Assembly (NCBI RefSeq): GCF_028372415.1
Contig: NC_092872.1
Span: 12,498,979 to 12,562,978 of the forward strand
Direction: 5' to 3'
Length of the DNA: 64,000 nucleotides
Origin: Notamacropus eugenii
Lineage: Eukaryota > Chordata > Mammalia > Diprotodontia > Macropodidae
Of this stretch, positions 11,901 through 24,300 are shown piece after piece. Both the position numbers and the translations under genes were made by a program. The notes beneath the pieces were generated by a model. The model did no database searches and was not told the origin of the DNA. It saw only the letters and a list, made by a program, of their open reading frames with translations. Positions within the stretch are counted from its first letter, which is position 1. Every line of letters begins with the position of its first letter.

Positions 11901-13064
11901 TTTCCTTAATCACACACATGCCAAGTCAAAGAAATGAGCAAAATAAGAAGGCATCTTGAGTCATTATGTTCTACATAATAGACTGGGAAGAAAGGTTATT
12001 TGTTCAGTGAGTATGGGGACATCTACTTTTTCTATACTATAAAAAAAATTTTTTGCCATTACCTCCTGAGAAAATAAGATCAGACAGAATAAGTGCAGGT
12101 ATCTAGTATGAATGAACATTTACTGACTACTGAACAAAGTGAACAGTAGATGTGAATTCTCTAATGCTCATTTAATAACAACCACTCTTTTTGGAAGCCA
12201 ATATCAGAAGAAAGCGAAGAACTACTCAAGTGTACAAGTTTCAGGAAAGACCAGCTCTTTGCCCTTTCCCAAGATCAGCCCCTAGAACAGCTTCTAAACT
12301 TCTAAATAATAGGTCTCTTCCTCCCAGCCTGAAAGGGATACTCTGATGGCAGCACAAATAGCACGCTCATTTGGGGCCAGATCAAGCACACTCTCTTTCT
12401 TGCGAAACCTCCATTTGCATTATTCTTCCTCTCACTACACCCTGGAGTCACGATCTAAAAAAAAGAAAATTAAGAAGGGACATTACCCCAAAGTTACAAG
12501 AAAATGAAGAATGTGCTTGGGGCAGTAATCTGTCTTCAGTCGGGGCTCTGTATCACCAATTCAGAAGCATTGTTCCCAGCTGGCATTCACACAGAGAGAA
12601 CAGTGGGCTTTGTCCGACCCAAAAAGAAAGAGAAATTTGCTCTGGGAAAGTTCACCATGGTGCACTACTTCCTAGTGATGTAGCAGCACCTTTCTAAGTG
12701 AATTAAGACCCTGCTAATGCTTGCCCTGCAAATCCCGGAGCACTATTTCCTCTAGGAGATGGGGCAATATGGCCTTATAGACCCTGCCTTTCCATTCTCA
12801 GACAAAGAAGATGACTGAAATTTTACCCACTTAGCCCAACCTATTTCCAAGTATCTGCCTGCACAAAATTTCCTAATATATAGAGGAAGAGCAATAAACC
12901 AGGATCTGAATCAGAATAATACGTGGATATGGATAGCAGATGATCTTACTAATCATTTCTTTTGCTATTCAGGAGCTACACAGAGACTATACTATTAATC
13001 CCTGATAAAATCCCACAATAGGTCTCTAAATACATGGTTTACAAATACTTTAAAAAGGAGGAGA
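11901..13064. other. SCAP intron 1, no recognised feature
   Basis: No convincing repeat or exon. A chance frame at 12371-12697 has no recognisable protein similarity and no splice signals placed to use it. Confidence 0.4.
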
Positions 13065-13215
13065 TGATCAGTAGACAGAACCTAGATCTTGAAATCAAGA
13101 AAACCTGAGTTCAGATCCCATCTCAGACACTTACTTGTTCTATCAAAGAACCTCCCCACAACTTAGTTTCTTCATCTGTGAAACGGCCTCTAACATCTAT
13201 GATCCTGTAAGCTAC
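13065..13215 (+). mobile_element. MIR/tRNA-SINE fragment
   Basis: CCTGAGTTCAGATCCCATCT (B-box region) followed by TCAGACACTTAC and TTTCTTCATCTGTGAAACGG, the MIR-type core, in sense orientation. Confidence 0.75.
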
Positions 13216-13439
13216 GTCATAATCTAATTCATCACAGCATATGACGAAGTACATCCTAACAACCTGATCTGCAAGATGGAAAACTGCGGCCTCAGCAACA
13301 ACACAGGAAAGTAGTCTGGGCACTGATCTGAAGGGCTGCCTTCCAAGCTGACATAAATGCTCCGAATACAGCCTCTATCTAATGATGGGATAGGCTCTAC
13401 CGTGGCAGTCTGTTTTAATATTTTTGTTAACATAAATAT

Positions 13440-13858
13440 AAGTCAAGCCACAAGCTCTTATTAAATGCTTACCAGGAACCATGCTAAGTACTGGGGACAT
13501 AAAGAAAGGTGAAAACAAAGACACAAAAACCAGTCCCTGCCCTCAAGGAGCTTACATTCTAAGAGGGGAGACTACATGTAAATAACCAGACACACAAGAC
13601 AATCTGAAAGGGAGAGCCATTACCAGCTAGAGGGATCAGCAAAAATTTTTTACAGAAAATGACCCCTGATATCAATCTTGAAGAAAGCCAGGCAAACTAA
13701 GTGGAGGTAAAGGCACAGAGATGGGAGATGGAATGTGCTATGCAAAAAAAAAGACCAGAAATCCATGTCACTGGATTACAGAGTACATGAAGGGAACGAC
13801 TGGAAATGTAGGAACAAGCCAGTTTGTGAAGAGTTTTAAATATCAAACTTTAGCAGAG
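13440..13858 (-). mobile_element. L2 3' part, antisense
   Basis: Starts with the reverse complement of the L2 tail (TTAAATGCTTACCAGGAACC, ATGCTAAGTACTGGGGAC), then CTGCCCTCAAGGAGCTTACA and the purine-rich antisense body, paralleling the copies at 41.7 and 46.8 kb. Confidence 0.75.
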
Positions 13859-13859
13859 G

Positions 13860-15400
13860 CACCACAGGGCTCTGAGGTCTTAGCTCTCTGTGCTGAGAAG
13901 GCAGGTAGCCCAGAAGATCCAGTACTCTGAACAGAAACTGTTCAGGAGTACCTAACCCAAAGAGACAGAGGTCAGCACAGAGAAAAACCAAGCATGACTG
14001 ACTCACCACCCCACCCAAAAGCATAGGAGAAGTTGATCTCTGGCCTTGGCACAATAACGCAACTCAAGAACTAATGCTGGGTAGAAGAATAAAACAAAGA
14101 AAACTGACCAGCATAAAAAAAAAATTTAGAGCTAGTGATCCCCAAAGGAAACAATTCCAGAATTGCAAGCAAAGATTCAAAGGAAAAAAATGAATTTTCC
14201 ACAAGAACTATATGAACACTTAGAAGAAATTAAGCAGTAGAAAATATGATAAAGGCTCTGAAAGAAATAGAAAGAAGAAATAGCTTAGAAAAGAAAATGG
14301 TGAATCATATTAAAAAAAAAATGAAATCCTTGAAAATTAGAATTAACCAAATAGAAATCAAACTCCATAAGGCAGCAAAAATTATTAGAACAAAATTAAG
14401 AGACTGAGGGGAAAAAATGGAAGGAAATGTCAACCACCTGATATCAAAAACAACTATCTTGGAAAACAGGTCAAGAAAATATATAAAAATCATTAGACTC
14501 CCTAAAAATCACAAAGAAAAAGAATGGATGCTATCTTTCAAAAAAGTCCTAAATTTAAAACTGCTCAGATCTTCTAAGAGAAGACCAGAGGTCACAGCAA
14601 AAATAACTAAGAATCCATCAATCAGCTTCTGAAAGAAACCCAAAAGAGAAAAGTCCCAGGGGTGTCATAGCTAAAATCCAGGGCACCAAAGAAAAATACT
14701 CTAGAGAGAAGCAGATCAAACACCAACGAATTACACAGCTAGAATCAGACAGGACTTGGCAGCTTCTACCATAAATGAGAGATACTGGAACATAGTACTC
14801 CAAAAAGCAAGATAAATAAATTACAATCAAAAATAACTTGCTCTTCAAAGTTAAGTACAATCCTTCAAAGAAAACAATTGACCTTTTATGGATTGGGCTT
14901 TCAAGCATTTCTGATGAAAAGAGCAGAGCTGAGTAGTAACTCTGAAATGCAAACACAAGAGTCAAGAGAAATCTAGAAAAGTACATTTTTTTTGAGTAAT
15001 TGGAAGGGGTTGTATGATAACGAAGTGATAGCATTCATATGGTGGAAAAATACAGGTGTCCTTCCAGAACTTTAATGTCTACTAAAGACACTGATAATTA
15101 TTTTATTAAAAAATAAAAAACAGATTCTAGATTGGTTTTATTCAGAGGGACTTAAAAAGAGGAACATAAAGGGGGAAAATAAAAAAAAAAAAGATGTAGA
15201 AAAGAGGAAGAAGGGGGTGGAAACAGCAATTTCTCATCATTAGGTTCCTAAAAAGAATATACAAACATGAAAAAAGGGGTAACAGGAGCAGATAAGAACA
15301 ATCTTACTGTCATCTGAAACAAAGGAGAATATTACAAACACACACTGGCAGTTTGGGATAGAATTACATTAAACTCAATTAAGAAACAAACAAGTATATG
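13860..15400 (+). mobile_element. L1/HAL1 5' part: 5' UTR and ORF1 remnant
   Basis: A frame at 14417-14632 reads NHLISKTTILENRSR, and past it the DNA encodes ACLS-type ORF1 C-terminal traces (ATTACACAGCTAGAATCAGA, GGACTTGGCAGCTTCTACCA, then GCTTTCAAGCATTTCTGATG). These match in order the ORF1 C-terminal domain seen antisense at 9.1 and 29.8 kb. Frames are broken. 15060-15400 is a purine-rich continuation. Confidence 0.75.
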
Positions 15401-15689
15401 GCAAGGGGGAATAAAGTTATAAAGGAAAATAAAACCAGTGGAGGAACAGACAAGTCAGTCACCATGATTTCAGGAAATTCTCTCATTATCCTGGAAGACT
15501 GTGCATCCTCTGGTACTCATGGCCTCTTCATTAGCCTTAGAGTACTCTCTGCTTCTCTGACTGGAGGACTGGAAAGCAGAGAGGAAAAAACAGAAACAAA
15601 CAAAAAACCCACTGCCCAACGCTTCCTTTTAAAGAGGGCTCAGAGACTGACCAATTCTTCACTTTCTACCAGATGAACTCCGTGGGTCT

Positions 15690-15840
15690 GACTCCACCAT
15701 GTTCCTAAACCGAAGACTTTCTCCCCTCTCTATCTTTTAGTTTCCTTTGTGTGTTATCTTCCCCCCTTAAACTGTAAGCTACTGTGTAACTCCAGCACTT
15801 AATGTCACACAGCAGGCACTCAATGTTTACTGACTGACGG
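15690..15840 (+). mobile_element. L2 3' tail
   Basis: Sense L2 terminal sequence: TAAACTGTAAGCTACTG, AGCACTTAATGTCACACAGC, AGGCACTCAATGTTTACTGA. Confidence 0.6.
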
Positions 15841-16379
15841 AAATTTATTGTATACTTTTTTAATTGGCAGGAAATAGAGATTCATGTTTTCATACAGAAT
15901 CCTCCTTTGGGACTCCACTGTATATGGGCAAATGCTAGGTTTCTTGGGGATTACGCTCAGAATAAAAAAATCTAATTGATACGGACGACAGCAAAAATAT
16001 CTGAATGCATCAAAGTAAATAAAGAACATGCCCAAACTTTGTAGAGTTTCACTGAATAATACTGAAATATAAAAAACTAGGAAAGTACAAAAGACTTCAG
16101 GATCAGAGGACCCCAACAGATGAAGGCTTAAGGCAAGCTCACATACTGACATATCCATATCAACTTCAATCATGTCTTTCAAAGAGAAAGAAATGTCCTC
16201 TTCCTACAAATGATATTTTAAGATCATTTTCATTCTATTTCAACATAATTTCATCTTGCAGACTCAAGGGTGAAGAGCGGCATTTCCTTTTATTTCTTTC
16301 TTCTACAGAACAAGATTTACCTACCATTCAACGGTAGCACGCCCCAGAGTGAGTAATTTTTCTGGTTCACATAGACTTT

Positions 16380-16729
16380 TGCCAAGATAAAACTCAAAAG
16401 GGTGCATATCATAGGCAAATTAGTGGAGCAGGAAAGAAATTACCGACCAAATCCAGAGATAGGGAAAGAGTTTATGCCTAAGAGACAGAAAGGTTTGTAG
16501 GAGGTAAAATGGATAATTTTGATTACATAAAATTAAAGTTTATGCACAAAACAAAATCAATACATTTAAAATTAGAAGAAAAGTAGTGAACTGGAAAAAA
16601 TCTTCACAGCAAATTTCTCTGATAAAATCTCATTTTTAATACAAACACACATACACACATACACAGGAATTAAGTCAAATTTATAAAAACAGGAACCATT
16701 TCCCAATTGATAAATGATCAAAGGATATT
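16380..16729 (+). mobile_element. L1 ORF2 3' region, left part of a split element
   Basis: Reads the L1 ORF2 segment around GTAAAATGGATAATTTTGAT and then CATTTCCCAATTGATAAATG, after which the L1 is interrupted by an antisense SINE. It resumes at about 17516. Confidence 0.8.
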
Positions 16730-16874
16730 TTCAGTTGTGTCTGACCTCTTTGTGACCCTATTTGGGTTTTCTTGGCAAAGTACTGGAGTTTGCCATTTCC
16801 TTTTCCAGCTCATTTTACAGATGAGGAAACTTAGGCAAACAGAGCTAAGCGACTTGCCCAGGGACATAAAGCTA
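16730..16874 (-). mobile_element. tRNA-derived SINE, antisense, right part in SINE orientation
   Basis: Antisense SINE 3' half (TTGTGACCCTATTTGGGTTT, CTCATTTTACAGATGAGGAA, GACTTGCCCAGGGACATAAAG). The SINE breaks at GCTA (16871-16874), where a solo LTR is inserted, and continues at 17428. Confidence 0.9.
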
Positions 16875-17427
16875 TGTGTGGGACAATGCACGAACCCCCC
16901 CCCCTCAAACTGACTACTCAGAGTTGTGGTTCTCGGGACAAGCAGGTGGTCCCTTCACCAGTAAAAGCTGGAGTCCAGAGGCGTTACAAAAGCAGAATGG
17001 CAACTTGGACCCTGATGCCAAAGTTCCCCTCCCTCCACTCACCATTATTCTCATTGGCTGAGCAGCAAGGTCTTACACTCTAGGCGCCAAATCTAACCAA
17101 TCCCTTTTGGAACTCGGTTCAAATTTCCCGCTCAACCTGTTACAAAGCTCACAAAATACGTCATCATATGCAAATTAGGCATTGAAAACATATGCAAATG
17201 AAGCATTGTAGACTCATGCAAACTGGACATTGAGAACTTATGCAAATCAGGCAGACACAAGTGTGAACTGCAGACTGCCTGCACATAAGCAAATTAGGTA
17301 TTGAGGAGTTAGTGAGCCATAGCCAATCATTAATCCTAATGCACTGTATAGCCTTATAAGGTCTCCTCCACTCTAGGAAAGAGTCTCCACACCATGGAGA
17401 AGTCTTCACTAAATCTGTTCCCACTCA
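16875..17427. mobile_element. Solo LTR (553 bp) with GCTA target duplication
   Basis: The inserted segment starts TGTGTGGGACAA and ends CCCACTCA (TG...CA). It is flanked by GCTA at 16871-16874 and 17428-17431, and removing it restores the SINE sequence across the junction. A 4-bp duplication is usual for gammaretrovirus-like (ERV1) LTRs. Inside are five 24-bp-spaced octamer-like motifs (17168-17294), CCAAT boxes (near 17098 and 17321) and a TATA-like CTTATAAGG near 17353. That order reads as plus orientation (U3 left, R right), but no AATAAA was found, so strand is left open. Confidence 0.85.
17165..17294 (+). repeat. 24-bp tandem array of octamer (ATGCAAAT) motifs
   Basis: Motifs start at 17168 (ATGCAAAT), 17192 (ATGCAAAT), 17216 (ATGCAAAC), 17240 (ATGCAAAT) and 17287 (AAGCAAAT). 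The first four are spaced exactly 24 bp and the last 47 bp on. Each is followed by a related GCATTGAAA-like segment. The arrangement resembles a duplicated U3 enhancer; the canonical ligand of ATGCAAAT is the POU/Oct family. Confidence 0.9.
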
Positions 17428-17515
17428 GCTAGGAGGGGTCTGAGGCTGGATTTAACTCATGAAGATGAGTCTTCCTGACTCTAGGCCTGGCACTCTATCC
17501 ACTGCACCACCTAGC
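17428..17515 (-). mobile_element. tRNA-derived SINE, antisense, tRNA-head part
   Basis: Resumes after the LTR with GTCTGAGGCTGGATTTAACTC and ends CTATCCACTGCACCACCTAG, the reverse complement of the SINE 5' head. Confidence 0.9.
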
Positions 17516-18590
17516 TATCTTGAAGACATCAACAGCCATATTAAAAAATATGCATAATAACATTATTTTATTTATATATGTTCCACATCATAAGTCTGTG
17601 GTAGCACCTCATACCCATCAGATTGGTAAGATGACAAAAAATGAAAAATTACTAATGCTAGTAGGGACGTAGGAGAATAGGTACGCTAATGTACTATTAG
17701 ACAAGTTATGAATGACTCCCACTATTCTAGAGAGCAATTTGGAAGTATACCCCAAAAGATAGTAAACTACGCATACCTTCGACCCAGAGATAAGTTTATA
17801 CTCCAATGAGATCAAAGAAAGAGGAAAAGGGCTCATATGTTCAAAAATTTTTACAGCAACTCCTTCTGTAATGGAAAAGAATTGAAAACAGGCAATGCCT
17901 ATCAATTGAACAAGTTATGGCATATAAATGTGACAGAATACTATTGTGCTGTAAGAAATGAGGCAGTGAATGGTTTTAGAGAAACCTGAGAAGATCTCTG
18001 TGAACTGATGAACAGGGAAGTGAGTAGAACAATATACATAGTGATAGCAGTATTGTAAGGATAATCAACTTCGAAAGACTTAGTAACTCTAGGAGGGGTG
18101 GAACCTGGTGGAATAAGCAGAGTGAATTATGCTTTTCCACTGAGCTCTCCCAACCCAATCCTCTGAATGATTTTTTTAAAAAGGCATGAAAGTTTTTAAA
18201 AGGCACCAAATAAAATTCTGAATGGAGTAACAAAAAAAGAAAAAGTGACTCATTTTTTCAGCCCAAGTCAGCTCAGAACGACAGAAAGGGAAGTCTGCAG
18301 CCACTGGGGAGTTGTGGTAGATCACTGTATTGATCAGTTAAGTTTTACACAGCTGGTTACCTTTATAATATTGCCATTAGTATGCAAACTGTTACCACCT
18401 TCAAAAGAGGAACTGATGGGCTCAGAATACAGAAGGGAGAGTATTTTTCTTGCTTTTTGCCCCTGCTAATGCAGAATATGTTTTGCATGACTGTATGTAT
18501 AAAGGGTAACATACTTCTTGTTCTCATTGGGTTGGGGAGGGTGTGGAGAAAAGGAGAGAATTTGGAACTGAAAATATTTTTTTTTAATTT
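17516..18590 (+). mobile_element. L1 ORF2 C-terminus and 3' UTR, right part of split element
   Basis: Continues the L1 from 16729: CACCTCATACCCATCAGATT, GCAATTTGGAAGTATACCCC, TGAACTGATGAACAGGGAAG, then a 3' UTR with a GGTTGGGGAGGG-type tract and a T/A-rich end. Frames are broken. Confidence 0.85.
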
Positions 18591-18679
18591 AAGAATATTA
18601 TTAAAGAATGAGAGACAATTTGAGGTACAGAATAGAGAACTGGCCTCTGCCCCACACTGCCTATTTGATCCGGATGTTT

Positions 18680-18760
18680 GGGTATTTGGCCTTTCTTTGT
18701 ATCCTCAGTGCTAGGCACAGTGCCCACCACAAAGTAGGAACTTAATAATACCCTTTTAAA
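18680..18760 (+). mobile_element. L2 tail fragment
   Basis: TTTGTATCCTCAGTGCTAGG, CACAGTGCCCACCACAAAGT, AGGAACTTAATAAT: a sense L2 terminus. Confidence 0.6.
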
Positions 18761-18899
18761 CCCATATTTAAAAAAACTAGAAAAAGGAATCATTATTTTT
18801 AAAAACTGCTGGATAAACTAGATAGCTACAGGCAAAAACTATCACTTAACCACAAACACCTAATTTTAAAGCAATTTAATTTTTTCCTTAAACTAGAAG

Positions 18900-19200
18900 A
18901 CAAATGTTCACAGTGACAATGGAGAAAGGGGATACTTTTATCAAAGCAAAAATAACTAAGACAAAATTATTGTTTGATTACAGAATTAGAAAATAAACAG
19001 ACTTTGTACAGCAAAAAGCAATCTTTCCAGAGTTAAAGGAAAAAAACAAATTGAGAGGGAAAAATTTATTGTACTATATCAGATGTAAGACCTGACATCC
19101 AGAATCTATAACAAGACTAAAAATACACATTCCCTAATAGAAAAAGATGCTCCAATTTTCTAATCAGAACACATCCCCTATGGACATTAAGACAAATAGA
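18900..19200 (+). mobile_element. Short L1 ORF2 fragment (probable)
   Basis: TCTTTCCAGAGTTAAAGGAA and GACATCCAGAATCTATAACA have the look of the L1 ORF2 region upstream of the C-terminal domain. Divergent. Confidence 0.4.
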
Positions 19201-19789
19201 ATGTATTTTGGCCAATATATATGAGGCTGGAGTGAAGAAGGAGTTAATGTATTATTGTAGAACTGTGGATTGGTAAATGTCTTATAAATTTTTTTAACCA
19301 TTAATGTCACTTCCCAATGACCACCTTTCCCACACCCCCACCCATAATCACCCTGTGAAGAAAGTATAGTTGAACAACCAACACATTTACCATGTCTAGC
19401 AACATATGCCTCATTCCACACCTATAGCTTACTGTCTCTGTACTAAAAAGAGGAAGACATGTTTCCCTACCAGTACTCTAGCCAAGTGAGTCTAGAGTAC
19501 AATTCTGATCATTGCATTGGTAAACACTCTGATATCTTTTTAACACTGATTTACTGGACAGTGTCATGATGATTGCGTCAATTTTCTCTTAGTTCTACTT
19601 ACCACACTGGGTACAAGATCGTATAAATCTTCCCAACTACACTTCAGAGAACAATACGAAACGTGTCCAAAATGACCACATTCTTTCTACCTAGCAAATC
19701 CAATGCAACTTTTTTATTCAAAAAACTTAAACAAAAAACAAAGAAGCAAATTTAATCCAGATGAAATATTCTCAGTAAAGCTTTCCTCT

Positions 19790-20560
19790 TGGGGATATAC
19801 ATTCTGTTGCTGATGAAGATTAGGCACAGAGCTGTAAAATGCACTCAAATGGGTTGTAGTTTTAATGTACTTGTATTTTGGAACTTACTATTGCATTCTC
19901 TTCTGCAAACTCTCATGAGTGCAGAATAAGCCTCAATGCTTAGAAGGGATAGTTCTTTCCTTTATATTTAAAGGTGGGGTTTTTTTCCTACCTGCTTGGA
20001 ACATTTGTTATTGAAACTGTTACATTTAACCATTGTATGTCTTGTAGTTTGAATTATGCGTGGATTTTTTGGGTATTTTTTGTTTTTATCAGATAGCAAC
20101 ATGTGACTTTTCTCAACCAATACATTGTTTTCTGAATTTAGAAGTTCTGGACAATTTTCTTACATTATTTCCTCTATTGTGATTTTAAAGTTTTTCTGGA
20201 TGTGTCAAACTCTGGAAAACCTATAATCCTTAGACTATCACTCTTCACACTGTCATCAAGGCCAGTGGATTTAGTTACTACAGAATTCTTGTGTTATATT
20301 TACGTTGTTGCCTTTTCTCCACGGCCAAACTCTGGTTCCAAATCTATTCTTTTCTCTTTGAACTTCTACCACTTTCCTTACTATGTTCTTTAGTTCTGTA
20401 TTGAGAGATCTAATCTGACATAAATTTATTCAAGAGTATTATTTACCTTTTGAACCACAGTGAAGTTTCTTGCTGTTCCATGATATCTAGGGAATCCGCA
20501 GGTTCCTTCCTATCCTTGGATAATGTTCATTTTCCTAAGTAATACGACATTGGTCAAAGT
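19790..20560 (-). mobile_element. Old L1/HAL1 ORF1-like remnant, antisense (probable)
   Basis: The order CATTATTTCCTCTATTGTGA, TCTGGAAAACCTATAATCC, TTTGTTTTTATCAGATAGC parallels the antisense ORF1 blocks at 9.4 and 30.1 kb at lower identity. Confidence 0.45.
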
Positions 20561-20589
20561 GCTTTAGTTTCTCTTTAAGGTTTCACATG

Positions 20590-20805
20590 TTCTTCCTTCT
20601 GATTTTTATGACCCTTCTTTCTATCTTTCCCTCCAAAATTCCACAACCCTCCTGCACTTTCACAACCAACCTTGTATGTAAGTAATTTATGTACATGTCT
20701 TACATCATCGTCTATGTTCCATGAGGACAAGGAACAGTGTTGCCTTTATATTCCCCCACAATGTGTTGCACTGTTGAGTATTCAATCAATATTTGTTGAA
20801 TGAGT
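20590..20805 (+). mobile_element. L2 3' end
   Basis: Sense L2 3' end: GTTCCATGAGGACAAGGAAC, then CAATCAATATTTGTTGAATG. Confidence 0.7.
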
Positions 20806-20809
20806 AAAG

Positions 20810-21875
20810 GGTGAGAGAAATTTTGAGGTTGAGAGATGAGAAACTCCCCACCAAGAGCACTGTTAATAGAGATGAGGGCATCTGCTGAGAAAGTGGGGTG
20901 AGTGAGATTGGGGCTCACTGTGGAAAAAAAGTTTTGAATAGCTATGGTAGGGAATGCTCTTTAGCCCACCAGGTGAATAAAAAGATTACTGACCAACAAT
21001 GAAAGTCTCATTAAAATTTTAAAAAAACGAATTGTTAATGGATGCAATCACATCTTTTTTCTGTAGCCATACACAGCATCGCGTACGGCTGAAACAGGCA
21101 GGGAAAACAAGCTACAGTCTGTTATACTTCTGTTAAATGTATATATTTTATACAATTACATAGTGTTGAGAAATACTATTATTTAGTTTTGTCAAATAAT
21201 TTATCTTAGCAATTGAAAGTCTGAGAGATAGACTGCACAGAAAAATCACAGGCAGGCAAATTGTTCTATTACTTGGTTTACTTTATGATCTTTGGACCCT
21301 AGTAATTAGTAATTAATACTGGATTAGTATCATCTCTTTCCTTATTAAATAGTCTCTGGGAATTAGGACATCTTCATTTTAAGGCTTGCCTACATAACAG
21401 TGTATCAAGTTTGGGGAGGGGGGGTTGAAACACACAAAAAAAGTAAATGGTCTTTTGCCCTTGAAATCTTTATCTTTTGGGGAAAATGAACATACATGCA
21501 ACATAATTAATAATTACAAAGCCATAGACGAAAAAAGTGCTATATAATATAAATGGTGTACATAGGAGATGAAGTAAAAAGAAAGCTGGGGGGGAGAATC
21601 ACCAGCTTAAACAATTGACATTTCAATAGTCCTTCCATCTTACAATTGCCCGGTGAGACAGTGTGTCAATTCCCTTTTTCTAGAAGAGGATTCTGAAGTT
21701 CAGAGTGGTGAAGAGCACTCTTAGAAGCCTCCCTCAAACAGTATCCTTGGACTCTACATTTACTAAGGTCATTATGGTTTAAAGTGAATGTGAAAATAAG
21801 ACATTTACTCATCATTAGAATTCAATAAACTGAAAACTGTCTTTAAGGTAGCCAAATATTAATCCCTTGTAACTA
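20810..21875. other. SCAP intron 1, no recognised feature
   Basis: Unique-looking AT-rich sequence; a weak antisense MIR-like patch may lie at 21640-21740. Confidence 0.35.
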
Positions 21876-21879
21876 GGAA

Positions 21880-23930
21880 TGCCCCACCCCTGCCTTCCGG
21901 ATCACTATCTTGTCATGACAGAGGGGCTAATGGAGCTCAATGAAACCATGAGTTTATGTAGTGCAAAGTCACCAAGACAGGTCACAGAGGAGAGTTCAAA
22001 CAAAAGGCCAAGGAAATGGCAAACCATTTCATGTACTGGCAAAGAAAACCCAATGGACAGTACTAAAATGATAAAGAGGTGACGTTAGACCATCTAGGTA
22101 AGACCTAAGTAATATTCCTTATGAATATGAAGTGGTACTGATCAAAAGATTTAAAGGATGAGATTTAGAAGACAGTACATGAAGAACTAGGGACAGAAGT
22201 ACTGTAAGGGAGGCAACAAAAACGTCCTCCCAAAAAAGCAAGAACGCAAAATCACTATCTGATGAGGCTTTACAAACTGGGGGGTGGGGAAAGAAGAAAA
22301 GTGAAAGGCAAATTAGAAAAGGAAAGATACACGCAACTGGACGCAGATTCCAAAGAATAACAAGAAGAGATAAGGTTCAAGTGAGCAATGCAAAGAAACA
22401 GAAGAAAACATGGAATCGAAAAGATAAGAAATCTACATCAAGAGAATCAGAGACATCTTGGGAACATTTCATGCAAAAATGGGCATAGTAGAAGAGATTA
22501 AGAACAGGTGGTAAGAATGTACAGAAAAACTACACAAGTAAGATCTTAACATCCCTGGTTACTAATCTCGAGCCAGACATCTTGGAGAATGAAGTCAAGT
22601 AGACCTCTGAAACCACTGCTAACAAAAAGGCTAGTGGAGATGATGGAATTCTAGCTGAGCTATTTTAAAATCGCAAAAGATGATGCTGTTAATTGCTGCA
22701 CTCATGCCAGCAAATTTGGAAAACAACAGTGGTCACAGGATTGGAAAAAAATTGATTATAAATCAATTTACATCCCAGTCCTAAAGAAGGGTAAATTTCT
22801 GAAGAACTGCACTCATTTCACATGACAGCAAGATTATGCTTAAGATTCTACAAGCTAGGATTCAGCAATATGTGAACCAAGAACTACCAGAAGAGTAGGC
22901 TGGTTTTCAAAGAGGCAGAGGAACTAAAGACCAAATTGTCAACATTTGCTGAACTGTGAAGAAAGCAAGGGAGTTCCAGAAAAACATCTACTTCCAGTTC
23001 ATTGACCCCACCAAAGTCTCTGACTAATTGAATCAGAACAAAATGTGGCAAGTCCTTAAAGAGACAGGAGTTACCAGATCATCTTACTTGTCTCCTGACA
23101 AACCTGTATGCAGGCCAAGAAGCAACAGAAATGAACGTGAAACAACTGATCTGTTTAAGACTGAAAAAGGAGTATGACAAAGCTGTATATTGTAACCTTA
23201 TTTGTTTGACTTCTATTCAGAGTACATGATGCAAAATGAAAGACTGGATAAATCAAAAGGCCGAATCTCCAATGTGCAGATGATATCACTGATGGCAGAA
23301 AGTGAGGAGGAATTAAGAAAGAGGCCTCTTGATGAGGGTGAAAGAAGAGAATGTAAAAGCTGGCTTGAAGCTCAACATCAAAAAAACTAAGATTTTAGCA
23401 ACTGGTCCCATCACTCCCTGGCAAACAGAGGAAGAAGAAATGGAAGCAGTGTCAGATTTCATATTCTTGAGCTCTAAGATCACTGCAGACAGTGACTGAA
23501 AGCCATGAAATAAGACCCTTGCTCCTTGAAAGGAAAGTTGTGGCAAATCTGGACAGCACACTGAAAAGCAGAGGCGTTATCGTGCCAACAAAGGTCTGTA
23601 TAGTCTAAGCTATGGTTTTTCCAGTAGCAAATGTATGGCTGTGAGAACTGGACTACAAGGAAAGCTGAGCACTGCAGAATCAACACTTTCAAACTGTGGT
23701 GCTGCAGAAAACTTCTGAGAGTCTCTTGGGTCTCAAAGAGATCAAATCAGTCAATACTTAAAGAAATTACTTCAAGCTATTCACTGAAAGGTTAAATGTT
23801 GAAGCTAAACCTTAAATACTTTGGCCACATAATAAGAAGATAAGACTCATTAGGAATGAAAAGAATAAAAGTTCAAACATACAGATAATCTCATCTGAGG
23901 CAATAGCAACAACAAAACTATTTGATTAAT
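21880..23930 (+). mobile_element. RTE (BovB-like) LINE, about 2 kb, 5'-truncated
   Basis: Reads the RTE clade reverse transcriptase in order with stops and frameshifts. KKASGDDGILAELF lies near 22630, AGFQRGRGTKDQIVNI near 22900, TRSSYLSPDKPVCRP near 23070, and a surviving frame at 23202-23390 contains SLMAESEEELRKRPLDEG and SWLEAQHQKN. It is followed by the C-terminal region including a FGHIIRR-like stretch near 23820. The YADD motif has decayed (the equivalent is NVQMISLMAES). Some family members are RTE-1 and BovB; I cannot separate them by eye. Confidence 0.85.
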
Positions 23931-24300
23931 TCATTTAATAGCCAGCTTGGTCCTGAATCCATGGATCCAGGTAAACATACGTTTGTTACTTGAATTCAAA
24001 CATCTATGTAGGCTGTAGTCACCCAGAGCTCTAGTTCTTCTGAAAGTGGGTTATGACTTGAACAGCTAAAGCTATTTTGGGGAAGAGTACAATTTAAATA
24101 ATCTTTCTGTCTTCACCTTCTGAGGAAAAATATTCTTCCTTGTTTACAGATTAACTGCTACACTGCAATCTGAAAGCTTTTCAGAGCTGTGAAAACAGAA
24201 GGATGCAAGAGAAAAGCAGCTCAGCCCAGACACTATTCCTAGAAATGCGTGGAGCCCAGCATTAACAAAGTCCAAAGTTAAGAAGTAGGCTGGAAGAATG
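23931..24300. other. No recognised feature
   Basis: A short unassigned stretch between the RTE copy and the L1 ORF1 remnant. Confidence 0.35.

Noticed and set aside
14618-15034. 138-codon minus-strand frame
   Set aside because: It is antisense to an L1 ORF1 remnant.
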